Origin: Acidobacteriota bacterium
GTDB lineage: Bacteria > Acidobacteriota > Blastocatellia > Pyrinomonadales > Pyrinomonadaceae
Length of the DNA stretch: 64,000 bases
Direction: 5' to 3'
Assembly (NCBI GenBank): GCA_019242475.1
Contig: JAFAVK010000017.1
Location: 1-64,000 of the forward strand
The translations under genes and the position numbers were made by a program. Positions 47,775 through 58,894 of this stretch are shown here, piece by piece. The first letter of the stretch is position 1, and each line of letters begins with the position of its first letter. The notes under the pieces were generated by a model, which saw only the letters and a list, made by a program, of their open reading frames with translations, made no database searches and was not told the DNA's origin.

Positions 47775-49634
47775 ATGGATCAGAAGCGCCTTTTAATTGC
47801 TTTTGTACTCTCGGCGGTAATTCTCTTCGGGTGGGCATATCTTTTCCCTCCTTCGAAGAATGACCAGCAGAACGCCAACACGCCGCAGTCGGCGACCGCC
47901 TCTCCGACCCCTACCTCTTCCCAACAGCAGACGGCACAGGCCGACGCGCAACCCGTCTTAACAGCCCCCGCGGCTCCCGACGCAGTCCCGCAGCGCACCA
48001 TCATCGTCTCGACCCCCCTCTACGAGGTCAAGTTTGACAGCCGAGGCGCGACTGTCAAGAGTTGGGTTATCAGGAAAAATAAGGAGAAAAACGGCGAAGG
48101 CAAGCCCCTCCGCTCGGCTTCGAGCACGAAGGATAACCCTAAACCGCTTGAGTTAATCTCGCAGGAAGGTCTCGACCGCGGGTTGGCTCCGCTCAGGATT
48201 CTGACGGGGCGCCAGGATTTGGACACGACGCTAAACTCTAGGAATTTCGCCGTCGGTGGGGTTGAGGGCGGGGCGACTGAGACAAAGATCGACCTGAAGC
48301 CGGGCGAGCAGAAAACAGTCGAGTTCAGTCTGAGTGAGCCGGGCAGCAACCTCGAAGTGTTGAAGAAATTAACCTTCGACGCCGACCATTATGCGGTCAG
48401 GCTTGAGACGAAGGTTTTGCAGGGCGGTCAGCCGGTTCCCAATGTGAAGCTTGCCATCGGGCCGAGCATCGGCGATCAGGGAGTCCAGCATTTCAACTTC
48501 TACTCCATCGCGCCCGAAGGCGTTATCGCCCTCAACGACGGAGTCAAACACCTGCCTGCGCATTTCGACGATAAGAAAGCAGAGAAAGTCCAGGTTCAGA
48601 GTTTTGACGGCCCGGCGCACTGGGCCGGCGTCGGAGATACTTACTTCGCGATGGCGCTGGTTCTGCCGCAGCCCGTCCCCGGATTTGAGTACCAGACCGA
48701 AAAATTCGAGAAGCAGGTTAACGGGCAGGATAGATATTTAACCACGGGATACGTTCCTATCCCGACGGACGGGTCGCCGACATACCTGTTTGCAGGCCCT
48801 AAAGACCACGACCAGCTTCAGGAAATCAGCGAGTTCATTAACACAAACATTCCGGGCCAGCAGGTTGATCTGGGTCAATTAATCAATTACGGCTGGACGC
48901 AGCGTGTAACCAAACCGCTCGCGGCGCCGATTCTCTGGTCAATTAACCGCCTCAATAAATTGACAGGCAGCTACGGGATTGCCATCATCCTCTTTACCAT
49001 CATCATTTACACCCTCTTTTTCCCGCTCAAGTGGCGCTCTTCCAAGTCGATGAAGAAGGCTCAGAAACTCGCGCCGCGGATGAAGGAGTTGCAGGAAAAG
49101 ATTAAGGGGATGAAGCAGAACGACCCGCGGCTCAAAGAGTTACAGATGGAGCAGTTGCGTTTGATGAAGGAGGGCAATCCGCTCGGCGGTTGCCTGCCCC
49201 TCCTGATTCAGATGCCGTTCCTGATTGCGCTCTACGTCGCGATCACGATCTCCATCGACTTCCGCCAGTCTTCGTTCCTGTGGATTCCTGACCTCTCGGC
49301 GGCCGAGCCGTATACGCTTCACATCCTTCCGCTTCTGATGGCGGGCTCGATGCTGGTGCTGCAACTGATTACACCGCAGCCTTCGGCCGACCCCTTGCAG
49401 CGGAAGATGATGGCGGTCATCATGCCGATGATGATGCTCTACATCCTCTGGAGCGCGCCCGCCGGACTTCTGGTCTATTGGCTGGTCGGCAACCTCGTCG
49501 GCTTCGGCCAGCAGGTCATCATCAACCGCATGCTCAAGTCGAAAGACGACGAGGCTCAGCCGCCGCAGGAGAAGGATCGAGCCGGCTCACGTCAGAAGAA
49601 AAAGTTTAACGACGCGAGTCCAACCCAAGCTTAA
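47775..49634 (+). CDS. yidC: membrane protein insertase YidC
   Basis: 619 residues. Inserts and folds inner-membrane proteins. N-terminal anchor (about 7-25), a Thr/Gln/Ala-rich linker, a large periplasmic beta domain (about 75-375), then the core helices: ITGSYG-type start [15 protein letters not shown], the cytoplasmic hairpin [36 protein letters not shown], and three more helices. The charged tail ends [12 protein letters not shown]. The size and periplasmic domain are as in Gram-negative YidC. Confidence 0.97.
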   Translation: MDQKRLLIAFVLSAVILFGWAYLFPPSKNDQQNANTPQSATASPTPTSSQQQTAQADAQPVLTAPAAPDAVPQRTIIVSTPLYEVKFDSRGATVKSWVIRKNKEKNGEGKPLRSASSTKDNPKPLELISQEGLDRGLAPLRILTGRQDLDTTLNSRNFAVGGVEGGATETKIDLKPGEQKTVEFSLSEPGSNLEVLKKLTFDADHYAVRLETKVLQGGQPVPNVKLAIGPSIGDQGVQHFNFYSIAPEGVIALNDGVKHLPAHFDDKKAEKVQVQSFDGPAHWAGVGDTYFAMALVLPQPVPGFEYQTEKFEKQVNGQDRYLTTGYVPIPTDGSPTYLFAGPKDHDQLQEISEFINTNIPGQQVDLGQLINYGWTQRVTKPLAAPILWSINRLNKLTGSYGIAIILFTIIIYTLFFPLKWRSSKSMKKAQKLAPRMKELQEKIKGMKQNDPRLKELQMEQLRLMKEGNPLGGCLPLLIQMPFLIALYVAITISIDFRQSSFLWIPDLSAAEPYTLHILPLLMAGSMLVLQLITPQPSADPLQRKMMAVIMPMMMLYILWSAPAGLLVYWLVGNLVGFGQQVIINRMLKSKDDEAQPPQEKDRAGSRQKKKFNDASPTQA

Positions 49635-49671
49635 AGGTTTTATTTTCAACAGTTTCTCATTTGGGTGCCAA

Positions 49672-50136
49672 ATGAAGGAAGTTTACGGACAGGCAGAACA
49701 GTTCTTGAACGAAATCTTCCGCACGGCCGGATTCGACCTCCACGCACAGGCGAGTGAAGAGGCAGACGGCTGTGTTCTGAACATCGACGGCTCCGATTCT
49801 CCCATCGTGCGGAGCGAAGGCGGCGAGCTTCTGGACGCGCTCGAACACTTCGTCAATCAGTCGTTTGGGCGTAATCTTTCGGAGGGCGAGCGTTTCATTT
49901 GCGATGTCGATAATTTTCGCTCGATCCGCGAGACGGAGCTGCGCGCGATGGCGCGGCACGCGGCCGACCGTGTCCGTTCGACCGGCCTGCCCTTCTTTTT
50001 CGGGCCGATGACCGCGGCAGAAAGGCGTGTCATTCACTTAACTCTGGCCGAAGAAGCAAGCCTTTTCACCGAATCGGTCGGCGAGGGAAACGCGCGACGC
50101 CTCAAAGTCAGCCTGAAGAAGTCGGATAAAAACTGA
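49672..50136 (+). CDS. Jag/KhpB-like R3H RNA-binding protein
   Basis: 154 residues. A KH-like region (about 5-85) and a C-terminal R3H domain (about 88-150: ELRAMARHAADRVRSTGLPF, AAERRVIHLTLAE). The N-terminal Jag domain of the Bacillus protein is absent. Proteins of this type bind RNA and affect cell-envelope growth and division in Firmicutes. It has the standard position between yidC and mnmE. A terminator follows. Confidence 0.88.
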   Translation: MKEVYGQAEQFLNEIFRTAGFDLHAQASEEADGCVLNIDGSDSPIVRSEGGELLDALEHFVNQSFGRNLSEGERFICDVDNFRSIRETELRAMARHAADRVRSTGLPFFFGPMTAAERRVIHLTLAEEASLFTESVGEGNARRLKVSLKKSDKN

Positions 50137-50144
50137 GTCTCCTT

Positions 50145-50197
50145 GAAGGGGACGGCGCTCTTGTTTTAATTTCTGCGCTGTCCCCTTCTCTTTTTTT
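50145..50197 (+). terminator. rho-independent terminator between jag-like gene and mnmE
   Basis: Stem GAAGGGGACGGCGC (50145-50158) with GCGCTGTCCCCTTC (50175-50188), 14 bp with one G-T position, then TC and T7. Confidence 0.88.
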
Positions 50198-50216
50198 GTG
50201 TGATTTCTCATTCGAA

Positions 50217-51584
50217 GTGCAGGCAGCCGGCACCATCGTCGCACTCTCCACGCCGCCGGGTCGGAGCGGAATCGGCGTTATCCGCATCAGCGGCGAGAGG
50301 GCACTCGACTTCACACGTTCTCTCGTCCGAGACCCTGATTTTTCTCCCGAACCGAACCGCGTTACTTTAAAGCCGATTTTTGATCCTGATACGCTCGAAG
50401 TCGTTGACCGGGCTGTAGTTACCTTCTTCAAATCGCCTCATTCCTACACAGGCGACGATGTCGTGGAACTTAGTTGCCACGGTTCACCACCCCTGCTTCT
50501 AAATATTCTTGATGTCCTGCTCAACTTGGGAGCAAGGACGGCCGACCCCGGCGAATTCACCATGAGGGCTGTCGCCAATGGACGCCTCAACCTCACGCAG
50601 GCCGAAGCCGTCCGCGATCTCATCGAGGCACAGACACACGCCGCCGTGCGCCAGGCAGCGCGCCAACTCGGCGGCGAACTCTCGAAACGACTCCAGCCGA
50701 TTAAAGACGTGCTTCTCGAAATCATAGTCCCGCTCGAATCTTCGTTGGAGTTCGTTGAGGACGACCTTCCGGAAGACATCGCGCGTAACATCGAAGACAA
50801 TCTCTTCGCCCTCTCTGCAAGGATCGACGAGATGGCCGACTCTTTTCGTCGGGGGCGGCTCCTTAAAGACGGACTTCGGGTCGCCCTGGTTGGAAGGCCG
50901 AATGTCGGTAAGTCCAGCCTCTTCAATGGTTTGCTGTCTTCCGACAGGGCCATAGTTACGGAGATACCGGGAACTACGCGCGACACCATTAGCGAAGTCA
51001 TAAACATCGAAGGCATTCCGGTCTTAATAATCGACACCGCGGGCGTGCGCCCCTCACCGGATAAGATTGAGCAGCTCGGCATTGAGCGTACACGTCGCGC
51101 CATAGCCGACGCCGACCTCATCGTTGCGGTACTCGACGGCTCACTACCTTTGATTAATGAAGACGAAGAGATTGTGAGGGAAGCTTCGTCTAATCACTGT
51201 GTAGTCGCCCTAAACAAGAGTGATTTAGAAAGCTTTTGCAGCAATAACGCGCAACGGATTGACGATAATTTGCCTTTAGTTTCAGTCTCAGCAAAAACCG
51301 GAAAGGGTTTGGACGCTCTTTGCGCGGAGATCATCAAACCTTTTACAGCCGGTTATCTGGACGAAAGCAGCTTTGTCATAACGAACGCTCGGCATTATGA
51401 TCTTTTGAGACGCACGAGTGAGGCTTTGCGGGCGGCGCAAGGTTTAATTCAAGAGAATGTTTCCGAAGAACTGATACTCGCGAATCTCTACGAAGCTTTG
51501 CGCTTTCTTGGCGAAATCACGGGCGAAACAACACCCGAAGACATACTCTCCCAGATATTTTCGACCTTCTGCATCGGAAAATGA
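50217..51584 (+). CDS. mnmE: tRNA uridine-5-carboxymethylaminomethyl modification GTPase MnmE
   Basis: 455 residues from GTG 50217 (MQAAGTIVALSTPPGRSGIG). An in-frame TTG at 50196 lies inside the T tract of the terminator and is less likely. Folate-binding N-domain, helical domain and inserted G domain (GRPNVGKSSLFNG, DTAGVRPS, NKSDL), with the catalytic C-terminal cysteine in FCIGK. With MnmG it modifies the wobble uridine of several tRNAs. It overlaps mnmG by ATGA. Confidence 0.96.
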   Translation: MQAAGTIVALSTPPGRSGIGVIRISGERALDFTRSLVRDPDFSPEPNRVTLKPIFDPDTLEVVDRAVVTFFKSPHSYTGDDVVELSCHGSPPLLLNILDVLLNLGARTADPGEFTMRAVANGRLNLTQAEAVRDLIEAQTHAAVRQAARQLGGELSKRLQPIKDVLLEIIVPLESSLEFVEDDLPEDIARNIEDNLFALSARIDEMADSFRRGRLLKDGLRVALVGRPNVGKSSLFNGLLSSDRAIVTEIPGTTRDTISEVINIEGIPVLIIDTAGVRPSPDKIEQLGIERTRRAIADADLIVAVLDGSLPLINEDEEIVREASSNHCVVALNKSDLESFCSNNAQRIDDNLPLVSVSAKTGKGLDALCAEIIKPFTAGYLDESSFVITNARHYDLLRRTSEALRAAQGLIQENVSEELILANLYEALRFLGEITGETTPEDILSQIFSTFCIGK

Positions 51585-53461
51585 GAACGAGCTTTGACGA
51601 AGATTTTGACGTGATTGTAATCGGCGCGGGACACGCCGGTTGCGAGGCGGCTTCGGCCTGCGCACGCATGGGGTGTCAGACCGCTCTAGTCACTATTAGT
51701 TTGGACACAATCGGCCAGATGTCTTGTAATCCGGCCGTCGGAGGAATCGCCAAAGGCCATCTGGTGAGGGAGATCGACGCCCTCGGCGGCATCATGGGTC
51801 GCGTCATCGACCGTACGGGTATCCAATTCCGCCTGCTCAACCGCTCCAGAGGCCCGGCCGTTCAAGCTCCGCGTGCTCAAGCCGACAGGGCTCTCTACCG
51901 GACTGAGATGCGTCATGTGCTTGAGTTCACCCGGAACTTGCATCTCAGGCAAGGTGTCGTTACAGACTTTGTGATTGAAAACGGGCAGGTTACGGGCATC
52001 CAACTCCAGGATACGAGACGCCTCAGAGCGAATGCAGTCGTCCTTGCCGCCGGAACTTTCCTAAACGGCCTTATTCATACAGGACGCTCGACTTACACTG
52101 CGGGGCGGGCCGGAGAGCCTGCTTCAATTGAGCTGGCGGATAGTCTGAAACGATTGGGTTTTCCGGTAGGGCGGCTGAAAACCGGAACGCCCCCGCGTCT
52201 TGACGGCCGTACGATTGACTGGGATGTTTTTGAATCACAGCCGGCGGACGAGCGCCCGGTTCCCTTCTCTTTTCTGACTGAAACTATTGAACAGCCTCAA
52301 GTTACTTGCCACATCGGTTACACGAATGAGTCCGTCCATAAGACAATTCGTGACAACCTACAGGAATCACCTCTTTACTCCGGTCAAATCAAAGGCATCG
52401 GGCCTCGATATTGTCCCTCTATTGAAGATAAGGTCGTTAAATTTCCAGAAAAGACGCGGCATCAGCTATTTCTTGAGCCGGAAGGTTATGAGACCTATGA
52501 GGTTTACCTCAACGGCTTTTCAACCTCCCTCCCTTTTGAACTTCAACAGGAACTCGTCCATAAAATCCCGGGACTTGATCAGACCAAGATTATACGGCCC
52601 GGTTATGCCATCGAATATGACTTCATAGACCCGAGGGAACTCACTCCTTTTCTGCAAACAACACGGGTTCGAGGGCTCTTCTTCGCGGGTCAGATCAACG
52701 GAACTACCGGTTATGAAGAGGCTGCCTGTCAGGGATTGTTAGCCGGAATTAACGCCGCACTCTATGTCCAGGGGCGTGAAGGGTTTACGCTTCGCCGTGA
52801 GGAATCATACATTGGGGTTCTCATCGACGATTTAATTACCCAGGGTGTGGACGAACCCTACCGTATGTTCACTTCAAGGGCCGAAAACCGCTTGAACCTC
52901 CGTTATGACACGTCGGATGCCAGGCTTTCACCTTACGGAAGGAATTTAGGACTCCTTGCTGACTCCGAGTGGGAACGTTTTTCATCCAGACGGGATCGTA
53001 TTTCCAAACTTCGGACTGCTCTGCTCGCTACCCGCTTTAAGCGTTCGTCCTGGGAGCATGCGGAGTTATCTCGGCTAATAGAAAAAGACTTGGGAGATTC
53101 AATCTCCCTAGCCTCACTTTCGCAATATCCAACGGTCAACCCGTCAATCCTTTTTGACTTTTTACCCGCAAGTATAAAGAGCTATACGACTTTCTCCGAT
53201 CTGGAAACTACCGTCGGAGACCTTCTCTATCATGGCTACATACGTACGCAACAGCAGAATAACGAACGCATACGAAATCAAGCTGAAGTTTTGATACCCG
53301 CAAACTTGAACTTCAGAGATATCAGCGGCCTCTCCCACGAGATGGTCGAGAGACTTGAGCGCGTTAGACCTCAAAACTTCGGCCAAGCTTGTCGTATCTC
53401 TGGCATAACGCCTGGTGCCCTCTCCACACTTCTTTTCTTTTTAAAGACTTCCAAGAACTAA
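51581..53461 (+). CDS. mnmG: tRNA uridine-5-carboxymethylaminomethyl modification enzyme MnmG
   Basis: 626 residues, full length. FAD-binding DVIVIGAGHAGCEAASACAR, the conserved SCNPAVGGIAKGHLVREIDALGG region (two cysteines of the family are at SCNP and YCPS), and a C-terminal helical domain ending SGITPGALSTLLFFLKTSKN. Partner of MnmE, with which it shares a 4-nt overlap. rsmG, which usually follows mnmG, is absent. Confidence 0.97.
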   Translation: MRTSFDEDFDVIVIGAGHAGCEAASACARMGCQTALVTISLDTIGQMSCNPAVGGIAKGHLVREIDALGGIMGRVIDRTGIQFRLLNRSRGPAVQAPRAQADRALYRTEMRHVLEFTRNLHLRQGVVTDFVIENGQVTGIQLQDTRRLRANAVVLAAGTFLNGLIHTGRSTYTAGRAGEPASIELADSLKRLGFPVGRLKTGTPPRLDGRTIDWDVFESQPADERPVPFSFLTETIEQPQVTCHIGYTNESVHKTIRDNLQESPLYSGQIKGIGPRYCPSIEDKVVKFPEKTRHQLFLEPEGYETYEVYLNGFSTSLPFELQQELVHKIPGLDQTKIIRPGYAIEYDFIDPRELTPFLQTTRVRGLFFAGQINGTTGYEEAACQGLLAGINAALYVQGREGFTLRREESYIGVLIDDLITQGVDEPYRMFTSRAENRLNLRYDTSDARLSPYGRNLGLLADSEWERFSSRRDRISKLRTALLATRFKRSSWEHAELSRLIEKDLGDSISLASLSQYPTVNPSILFDFLPASIKSYTTFSDLETTVGDLLYHGYIRTQQQNNERIRNQAEVLIPANLNFRDISGLSHEMVERLERVRPQNFGQACRISGITPGALSTLLFFLKTSKN

Positions 53462-53478
53462 TTAATCTTCATCTTTAG

Positions 53479-53518
53479 CGTTTCACGTGTCACATCCCCA
53501 AATGTGGCACGTGAAACA
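53479..53518. promoter_or_regulatory. parS: two parS-like sites before parA
   Basis: TGTGGCACGTGAAACA (53503-53518) matches the consensus TGTTTCACGTGAAACA at 14 of 16 positions; CGTTTCACGTGTCACA (53479-53494) at 13 of 16. The pair also forms a 16-bp inverted repeat with one mismatch and a 6-nt loop, so a role as a terminator of mnmG is possible as well. Confidence 0.8.
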
Positions 53519-53630
53519 CAAGCCTGCCCTTAAAAATCTCAGTTCAGAAATGGAAGTTATAGTCTCTCAGGGTGAAATGTGATAATTTGTCACCGCTCAG
53601 CGATGCCGCGGTAATAAGGGAAAATGGAGA

Positions 53631-54449
53631 ATGGCAAAAATTATTGCGGTGGCAAATCAGAAAGGCGGGGTGGGTAAAACTACAACATCCGTCAATCTGG
53701 CTGCCAGCCTCGCTATCGCGGAAACTCGCGTCCTGCTCATCGATACAGACCCACAAGCCAACGCCACCTCAGGCGTCGGCATACAACGCGGTAGCTTAAG
53801 GCGCAGCCTCTACCACGTTCTCGTCCTCGACGAACCAGCGCAAAATGTTATTCAAAACACAGAGATACCTCTACTTAAAATCCTGCCGGCAGATAAGAAC
53901 CTGATCGGCGCTGAAGTGGAATTAGTTGATATCGAGAGCCGTGAATACAGGTTAGAAAAAGCCATCCGCTCAATTGAGAATGAATATGACTTTATAATCA
54001 TCGACTGTCCACCTTCGCTCGGACTGCTAACCTTGAACGCGTTGACGGCAGCCAATTCCCTTCTTGTTCCGATCCAATGTGAATACTACGCCCTCGAAGG
54101 TGTGACGGAACTTTTCGACACACTCGCGCGCATCAGGCGTTCACTCAACCCTTCCCTAACAATCGAGGGTCTGCTGCTTACGATGTATGATGAGCGCACA
54201 AACTTATCAGCAGCCGTAGCCGCAGACCTTAGAGACTTCTACGGACATCAGGTTTTCGAAGCGGTAATACCGCGTAACGTCCGTCTAGCAGAAGCTCCGA
54301 GTTACGGAAAGCCGATCATCCTCTACGACATCAAATCGAGGGGTTCAGAAAGCTATCTTCAACTAGCAAAGGAGATAATGGCTCATGACAAGAAGAGCGT
54401 TAGGACGGGGACTGAGCGCGCTGCTGTCGGACAAGCCGGCGACGGCTAG
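53631..54449 (+). CDS. parA: chromosome-partitioning ATPase ParA (Soj)
   Basis: 272 residues. Deviant Walker A KGGVGKTTT with the signature lysine, DTDPQANATSGVG, and DFIIIDCPPSLGLLTLNA. Moves ParB-parS complexes apart after replication and in some bacteria regulates DnaA. The last 65 nt overlap parB in another frame, which is longer than usual; the C-terminal tail (KKSVRTGTERAAVGQAGDG) is encoded by the overlap. Confidence 0.97.
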   Translation: MAKIIAVANQKGGVGKTTTSVNLAASLAIAETRVLLIDTDPQANATSGVGIQRGSLRRSLYHVLVLDEPAQNVIQNTEIPLLKILPADKNLIGAEVELVDIESREYRLEKAIRSIENEYDFIIIDCPPSLGLLTLNALTAANSLLVPIQCEYYALEGVTELFDTLARIRRSLNPSLTIEGLLLTMYDERTNLSAAVAADLRDFYGHQVFEAVIPRNVRLAEAPSYGKPIILYDIKSRGSESYLQLAKEIMAHDKKSVRTGTERAAVGQAGDG

Positions 54450-55245
54450 TGAGGAGATGATCGAGATTGACCTCGACCTTATCGAGCCGAACAATTTCCA
54501 ACCGAGAACGAGCTTCGACGAGGAGCGTCTGGAGCAGCTCGCCCAATCGATAAAAGCCAACGGAATAATCCAACCTCTATTAGTCCGTAGACTGTCTTCT
54601 GACAGGTATCAACTTGTTGCCGGTGAAAGGCGCTGGCGCGCGGCACAGCGCGCCGGGCTTCATAGGGTGCCTTGCGTTATCAAAGAGATACCCGAAGACA
54701 AAATGCTTGAATTGGCTTTAATAGAAAACATTCAGAGACAGGAACTTAACGCGATTGAAGAGGCACAAGCCTATAAAAGACTTATTGAAACTTTAGGACT
54801 CACTCAAGAGATGGTCGCTCAAAGGGTCGGTAGGGATAGAACCTTTATTACCAACTATTTACGGCTCCTACGTCTGCCTGAGGATATTCAGCGGATGGTC
54901 GAGGTCGAACAGATTTCGATGGGGCACGCACGCGCACTCCTGGGAGTTGACGAAGCGGAAATTCAAAGAAAACTGGCGAAAGAGGTTAGCGAGAAAGGCT
55001 TGTCTGTACGTCAGACGGAGCGCGCAATCAAAAGGATAGTTGAGGGGGAAGCAACAGAGACAGTTACCTCTACTAAAGAAGACCCAAATTTTAAGGCCGC
55101 TGAGGACAAGTTACGTCGAAAACTCAGCTCGAAGGTACACATCCTCGTCAACCAAAAAAGCAATGGGGGGAAGATAGAGATTGAATTCTTTGACGACAAC
55201 GATCTGAATAGAATATATGAGATAATTATGGGTAAAGAAGGTTGA
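54385..55245 (+). CDS. parB: chromosome-partitioning protein ParB (Spo0J)
   Basis: 286 residues. N-terminal ParA-activating stretch TRRALGRGLSALL, CTP-binding motifs (NNFQPRTSFD, GERRWRAAQRAGL, ENIQRQELNAIEEA), a helix-turn-helix (TQEMVAQRVGRDRTFITNYLRL split over about 143-165) that reads parS, and a C-terminal dimer domain ending FFDDNDLNRIYEIIMG. Two parS-like sites lie just upstream of parA. Confidence 0.97.
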   Translation: MTRRALGRGLSALLSDKPATASEEMIEIDLDLIEPNNFQPRTSFDEERLEQLAQSIKANGIIQPLLVRRLSSDRYQLVAGERRWRAAQRAGLHRVPCVIKEIPEDKMLELALIENIQRQELNAIEEAQAYKRLIETLGLTQEMVAQRVGRDRTFITNYLRLLRLPEDIQRMVEVEQISMGHARALLGVDEAEIQRKLAKEVSEKGLSVRQTERAIKRIVEGEATETVTSTKEDPNFKAAEDKLRRKLSSKVHILVNQKSNGGKIEIEFFDDNDLNRIYEIIMGKEG

Positions 55246-55605
55246 GCATCGTTTAACGAGAATTCATTCAGCCTTTCTTAATAATTAAAATCGCAGATGT
55301 TTTTATAACCTAGTACTGGTTCCTTTGAAGCTTTATAGCTACAAACAGTCTAATTCCTGGCCTTTTATTTATTAAAGTTGAATCTATGATAAGCAGAGTT
55401 CTCATCAATAAACCTACCGCACCCATACCTTTTTAAATACATTTAGAACAGAATCATAGCCATAGCCCATACCCTCACAACCTTGACGCTTCAAAATGCC
55501 GCGTGTTAAACTTCCGCTCTTTTAGCCATACCGCAAAATTTACTACAGTTAAGTTTGCGGCTGACTTGTGCTCACTGACAGGGTTCGTCCCACGGGTTCA
55601 ACTTT
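55246..55605. other. 360-nt AT-rich gap between parB and the ATP synthase genes
   Basis: No gene, tRNA or heptamer hairpin seen. A weak promoter candidate (TTGACG, 17 nt, TTAAAC, about 55482-55510) would drive the ATP synthase genes; no Shine-Dalgarno precedes the first start codon. Composition changes sharply from here to GC-rich DNA after 55700. Confidence 0.5.
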
Positions 55606-56049
55606 ATGCTAGCCTTCGCAGAATCCATCCAACTCATTCCGGACGGCACAATTTTAATTCACATAGCGATCATTATTTCGATGGTCTTCGTCCTAAACAG
55701 GCTACTGTTCAAGCCTGTGCTCCGAACGCTCAACGACCGCGAAGCGCGTACACACGGGCGCAGCGACGAGGCGCGCGAGACGATCCGGAAGGTGGGGGAG
55801 AGTCTGTCTCGTTACGAGAACTCTTTGAGGCAGGCGCGCGCCGAAGGCTATAGCCTTTTGGAACGACAGCAGTCTGAGGCCAACGGCGAGCGGCAGCGCA
55901 GGATAGCCGAGGTGCGGAGGGAGGTTGAGGAGCAACTCGGGCAAGAGAAGAACGAGATACAGGCTCAGGCCGAACGGGCTCGGGCGACCCTTTTAGGCGA
56001 GGCCGAGCGCGTGGCGGCTGACATCAAGGTGCAGGTGCTTCGCAGGTAG
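55606..56049 (+). CDS. ATP synthase F0 subunit b (b'-type)
   Basis: 147 residues. One N-terminal membrane helix (about 14-35, GTILIHIAIIISMVFVLNRLL), then FKPVLRTLNDREARTHG and a long charged coiled coil to the end. It forms the peripheral stalk with the second b-type subunit encoded 90 nt later. First gene of the cluster b'-b-delta-alpha-gamma. The F0 a and c subunits are not here. Confidence 0.85.
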   Translation: MLAFAESIQLIPDGTILIHIAIIISMVFVLNRLLFKPVLRTLNDREARTHGRSDEARETIRKVGESLSRYENSLRQARAEGYSLLERQQSEANGERQRRIAEVRREVEEQLGQEKNEIQAQAERARATLLGEAERVAADIKVQVLRR

Positions 56050-56139
56050 GTTGGCTATTCCGGATAAGCGTTCAGTTCAACTACGTGTGAGTGAGCGGCG
56101 CCCGACGCATACGGGCCGACACGCCGGGTCTATTTAAAA

Positions 56140-56631
56140 ATGGATTTCCAGGAGCTTCTGCCGACCATCGCGAAGTTAGTCAACCTGCTGCTGTTCGTCG
56201 GGTTGATGTTCTATTTCCTGCGGCGGACGATTATCGGGGCGTTCCGCGGGCGCCAGGACAGCATCCGCCACGAGCTAATGCGGGCGGAAGAGGAGCGTGC
56301 GGCCGCGGAAGCCAGGCTCCAGGAGGTCGAGGGGCGCCTGGCACGTCTGGACGCGGAGGTCGGGGCGATCAGGGCGAACGCGCAGAAGGAGGCCGCCGAG
56401 GAGCGCGCGCGCGTCGAACGTGCGACGGAGGCGGAGATCAAAAAGATTCGCGAGCAGGCGCGGCGCGAGATCGAGAGTGCGGCGAAGGCCGCACGCGCCG
56501 AGTTGCGCACGTTCACGGCGGGGCAGAGCGTGAAACTGGCCGAGGAGATGATCCGCAGAGACATCCGCCCCGAGGATGACGCGCACCTGGCGAGGGAGTA
56601 CGTGGAAGAGTTGGGAGGTGTCAGGCGTTGA
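56140..56631 (+). CDS. atpF: ATP synthase F0 subunit b
   Basis: 163 residues. Membrane helix about 10-27 (IAKLVNLLLFVGLMFYFL), then a long Arg/Glu/Ala-rich coiled coil and a C-terminal LAREYVEELGG. With the preceding subunit it forms a heterodimeric stalk, as in photosynthetic bacteria. No ribosome site is evident before the ATG; the stop overlaps the atpH start. Confidence 0.88.
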   Translation: MDFQELLPTIAKLVNLLLFVGLMFYFLRRTIIGAFRGRQDSIRHELMRAEEERAAAEARLQEVEGRLARLDAEVGAIRANAQKEAAEERARVERATEAEIKKIREQARREIESAAKAARAELRTFTAGQSVKLAEEMIRRDIRPEDDAHLAREYVEELGGVRR

Positions 56632-57173
56632 GTTCGCAGGCGGTCGCGCGTCGTTACGCGGTGGCTTTGGCCGAGGTCGTGCTCGCGCGCGGCGAGGCGC
56701 AGGAGGTGCGCGAGGAGCTGGCGGCGTGGGACGAGCTGGTGCGCTCGAACGCGCAGTTGCTCGAAGTGTTCCGCCACCCGGCCATCACACAGGAGCAGAA
56801 GCGTGCCGTGCTCGAAGAGCTGATACGGCGCACGCGTCCGCGGCCGACGACGGCCAACTTCCTGAAGGTGCTACTCCAGAACGGCAGGCTCTCGGAGCTG
56901 AGCGAAGTCAGCACGCAGTTCGCGCAGGAGTTGGATCGCCGCTCGGGGGTCGTGACGGCTCAGGTGACGACGGCGCGCCCGCTCTCGGCCGACGCACAGG
57001 AGGCTCTGCGCGCGCGGCTCGGGCAGTTGACGGGCAGCCGCGTGCGGCTTCAGTTCGAGGTGGACGACGAGTTGATTGGCGGCGTCGTGACGCGCATCGG
57101 CTCGACGTTGTACGACGGGTCGGTGCGCGGCCGTTTGCAACAGATAAGGCAGAGGATGGCCGGGGAGGGGTAA
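56628..57173 (+). CDS. atpH: ATP synthase F1 subunit delta
   Basis: 181 residues, full length. Typical pattern VARRYAVALAEVVLARGEAQEV at the start, LLEVFRHPAITQEQKRAVLEEL, ANFLKVLLQNGRLSEL and a beta-rich end (IGGVVTRIGSTLYDGSVRGRLQ). It joins F1 to the stalk. TTG start at 56628 inside the atpF stop, with GGAGGT 8 nt upstream. Confidence 0.95.
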   Translation: MSSQAVARRYAVALAEVVLARGEAQEVREELAAWDELVRSNAQLLEVFRHPAITQEQKRAVLEELIRRTRPRPTTANFLKVLLQNGRLSELSEVSTQFAQELDRRSGVVTAQVTTARPLSADAQEALRARLGQLTGSRVRLQFEVDDELIGGVVTRIGSTLYDGSVRGRLQQIRQRMAGEG

Positions 57174-58796
<1,623 letters not shown>

Positions 58797-58801
58797 AGGA
58801 A

Positions 58802-58888
58802 ATGATGAATGACGAGTGATGAATGATGAATGAAAGGCGCGACGCCCCTTCTTCAACATTCATCACTCATCACTCATCGCTCATCATT
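58802..58888. repeat. heptamer hairpin, GTGATGA family, inside the ATP synthase cluster
   Basis: Arms 58802-58834 and 58855-58888 (about 28 of 34 matched), with an inner GGCG-CGA-CGCC stem in the loop. It lies between atpA and atpG and ends 6 nt before the atpG start codon, which has no other ribosome site. Confidence 0.92.
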
Positions 58889-58894
58889 TAGACA

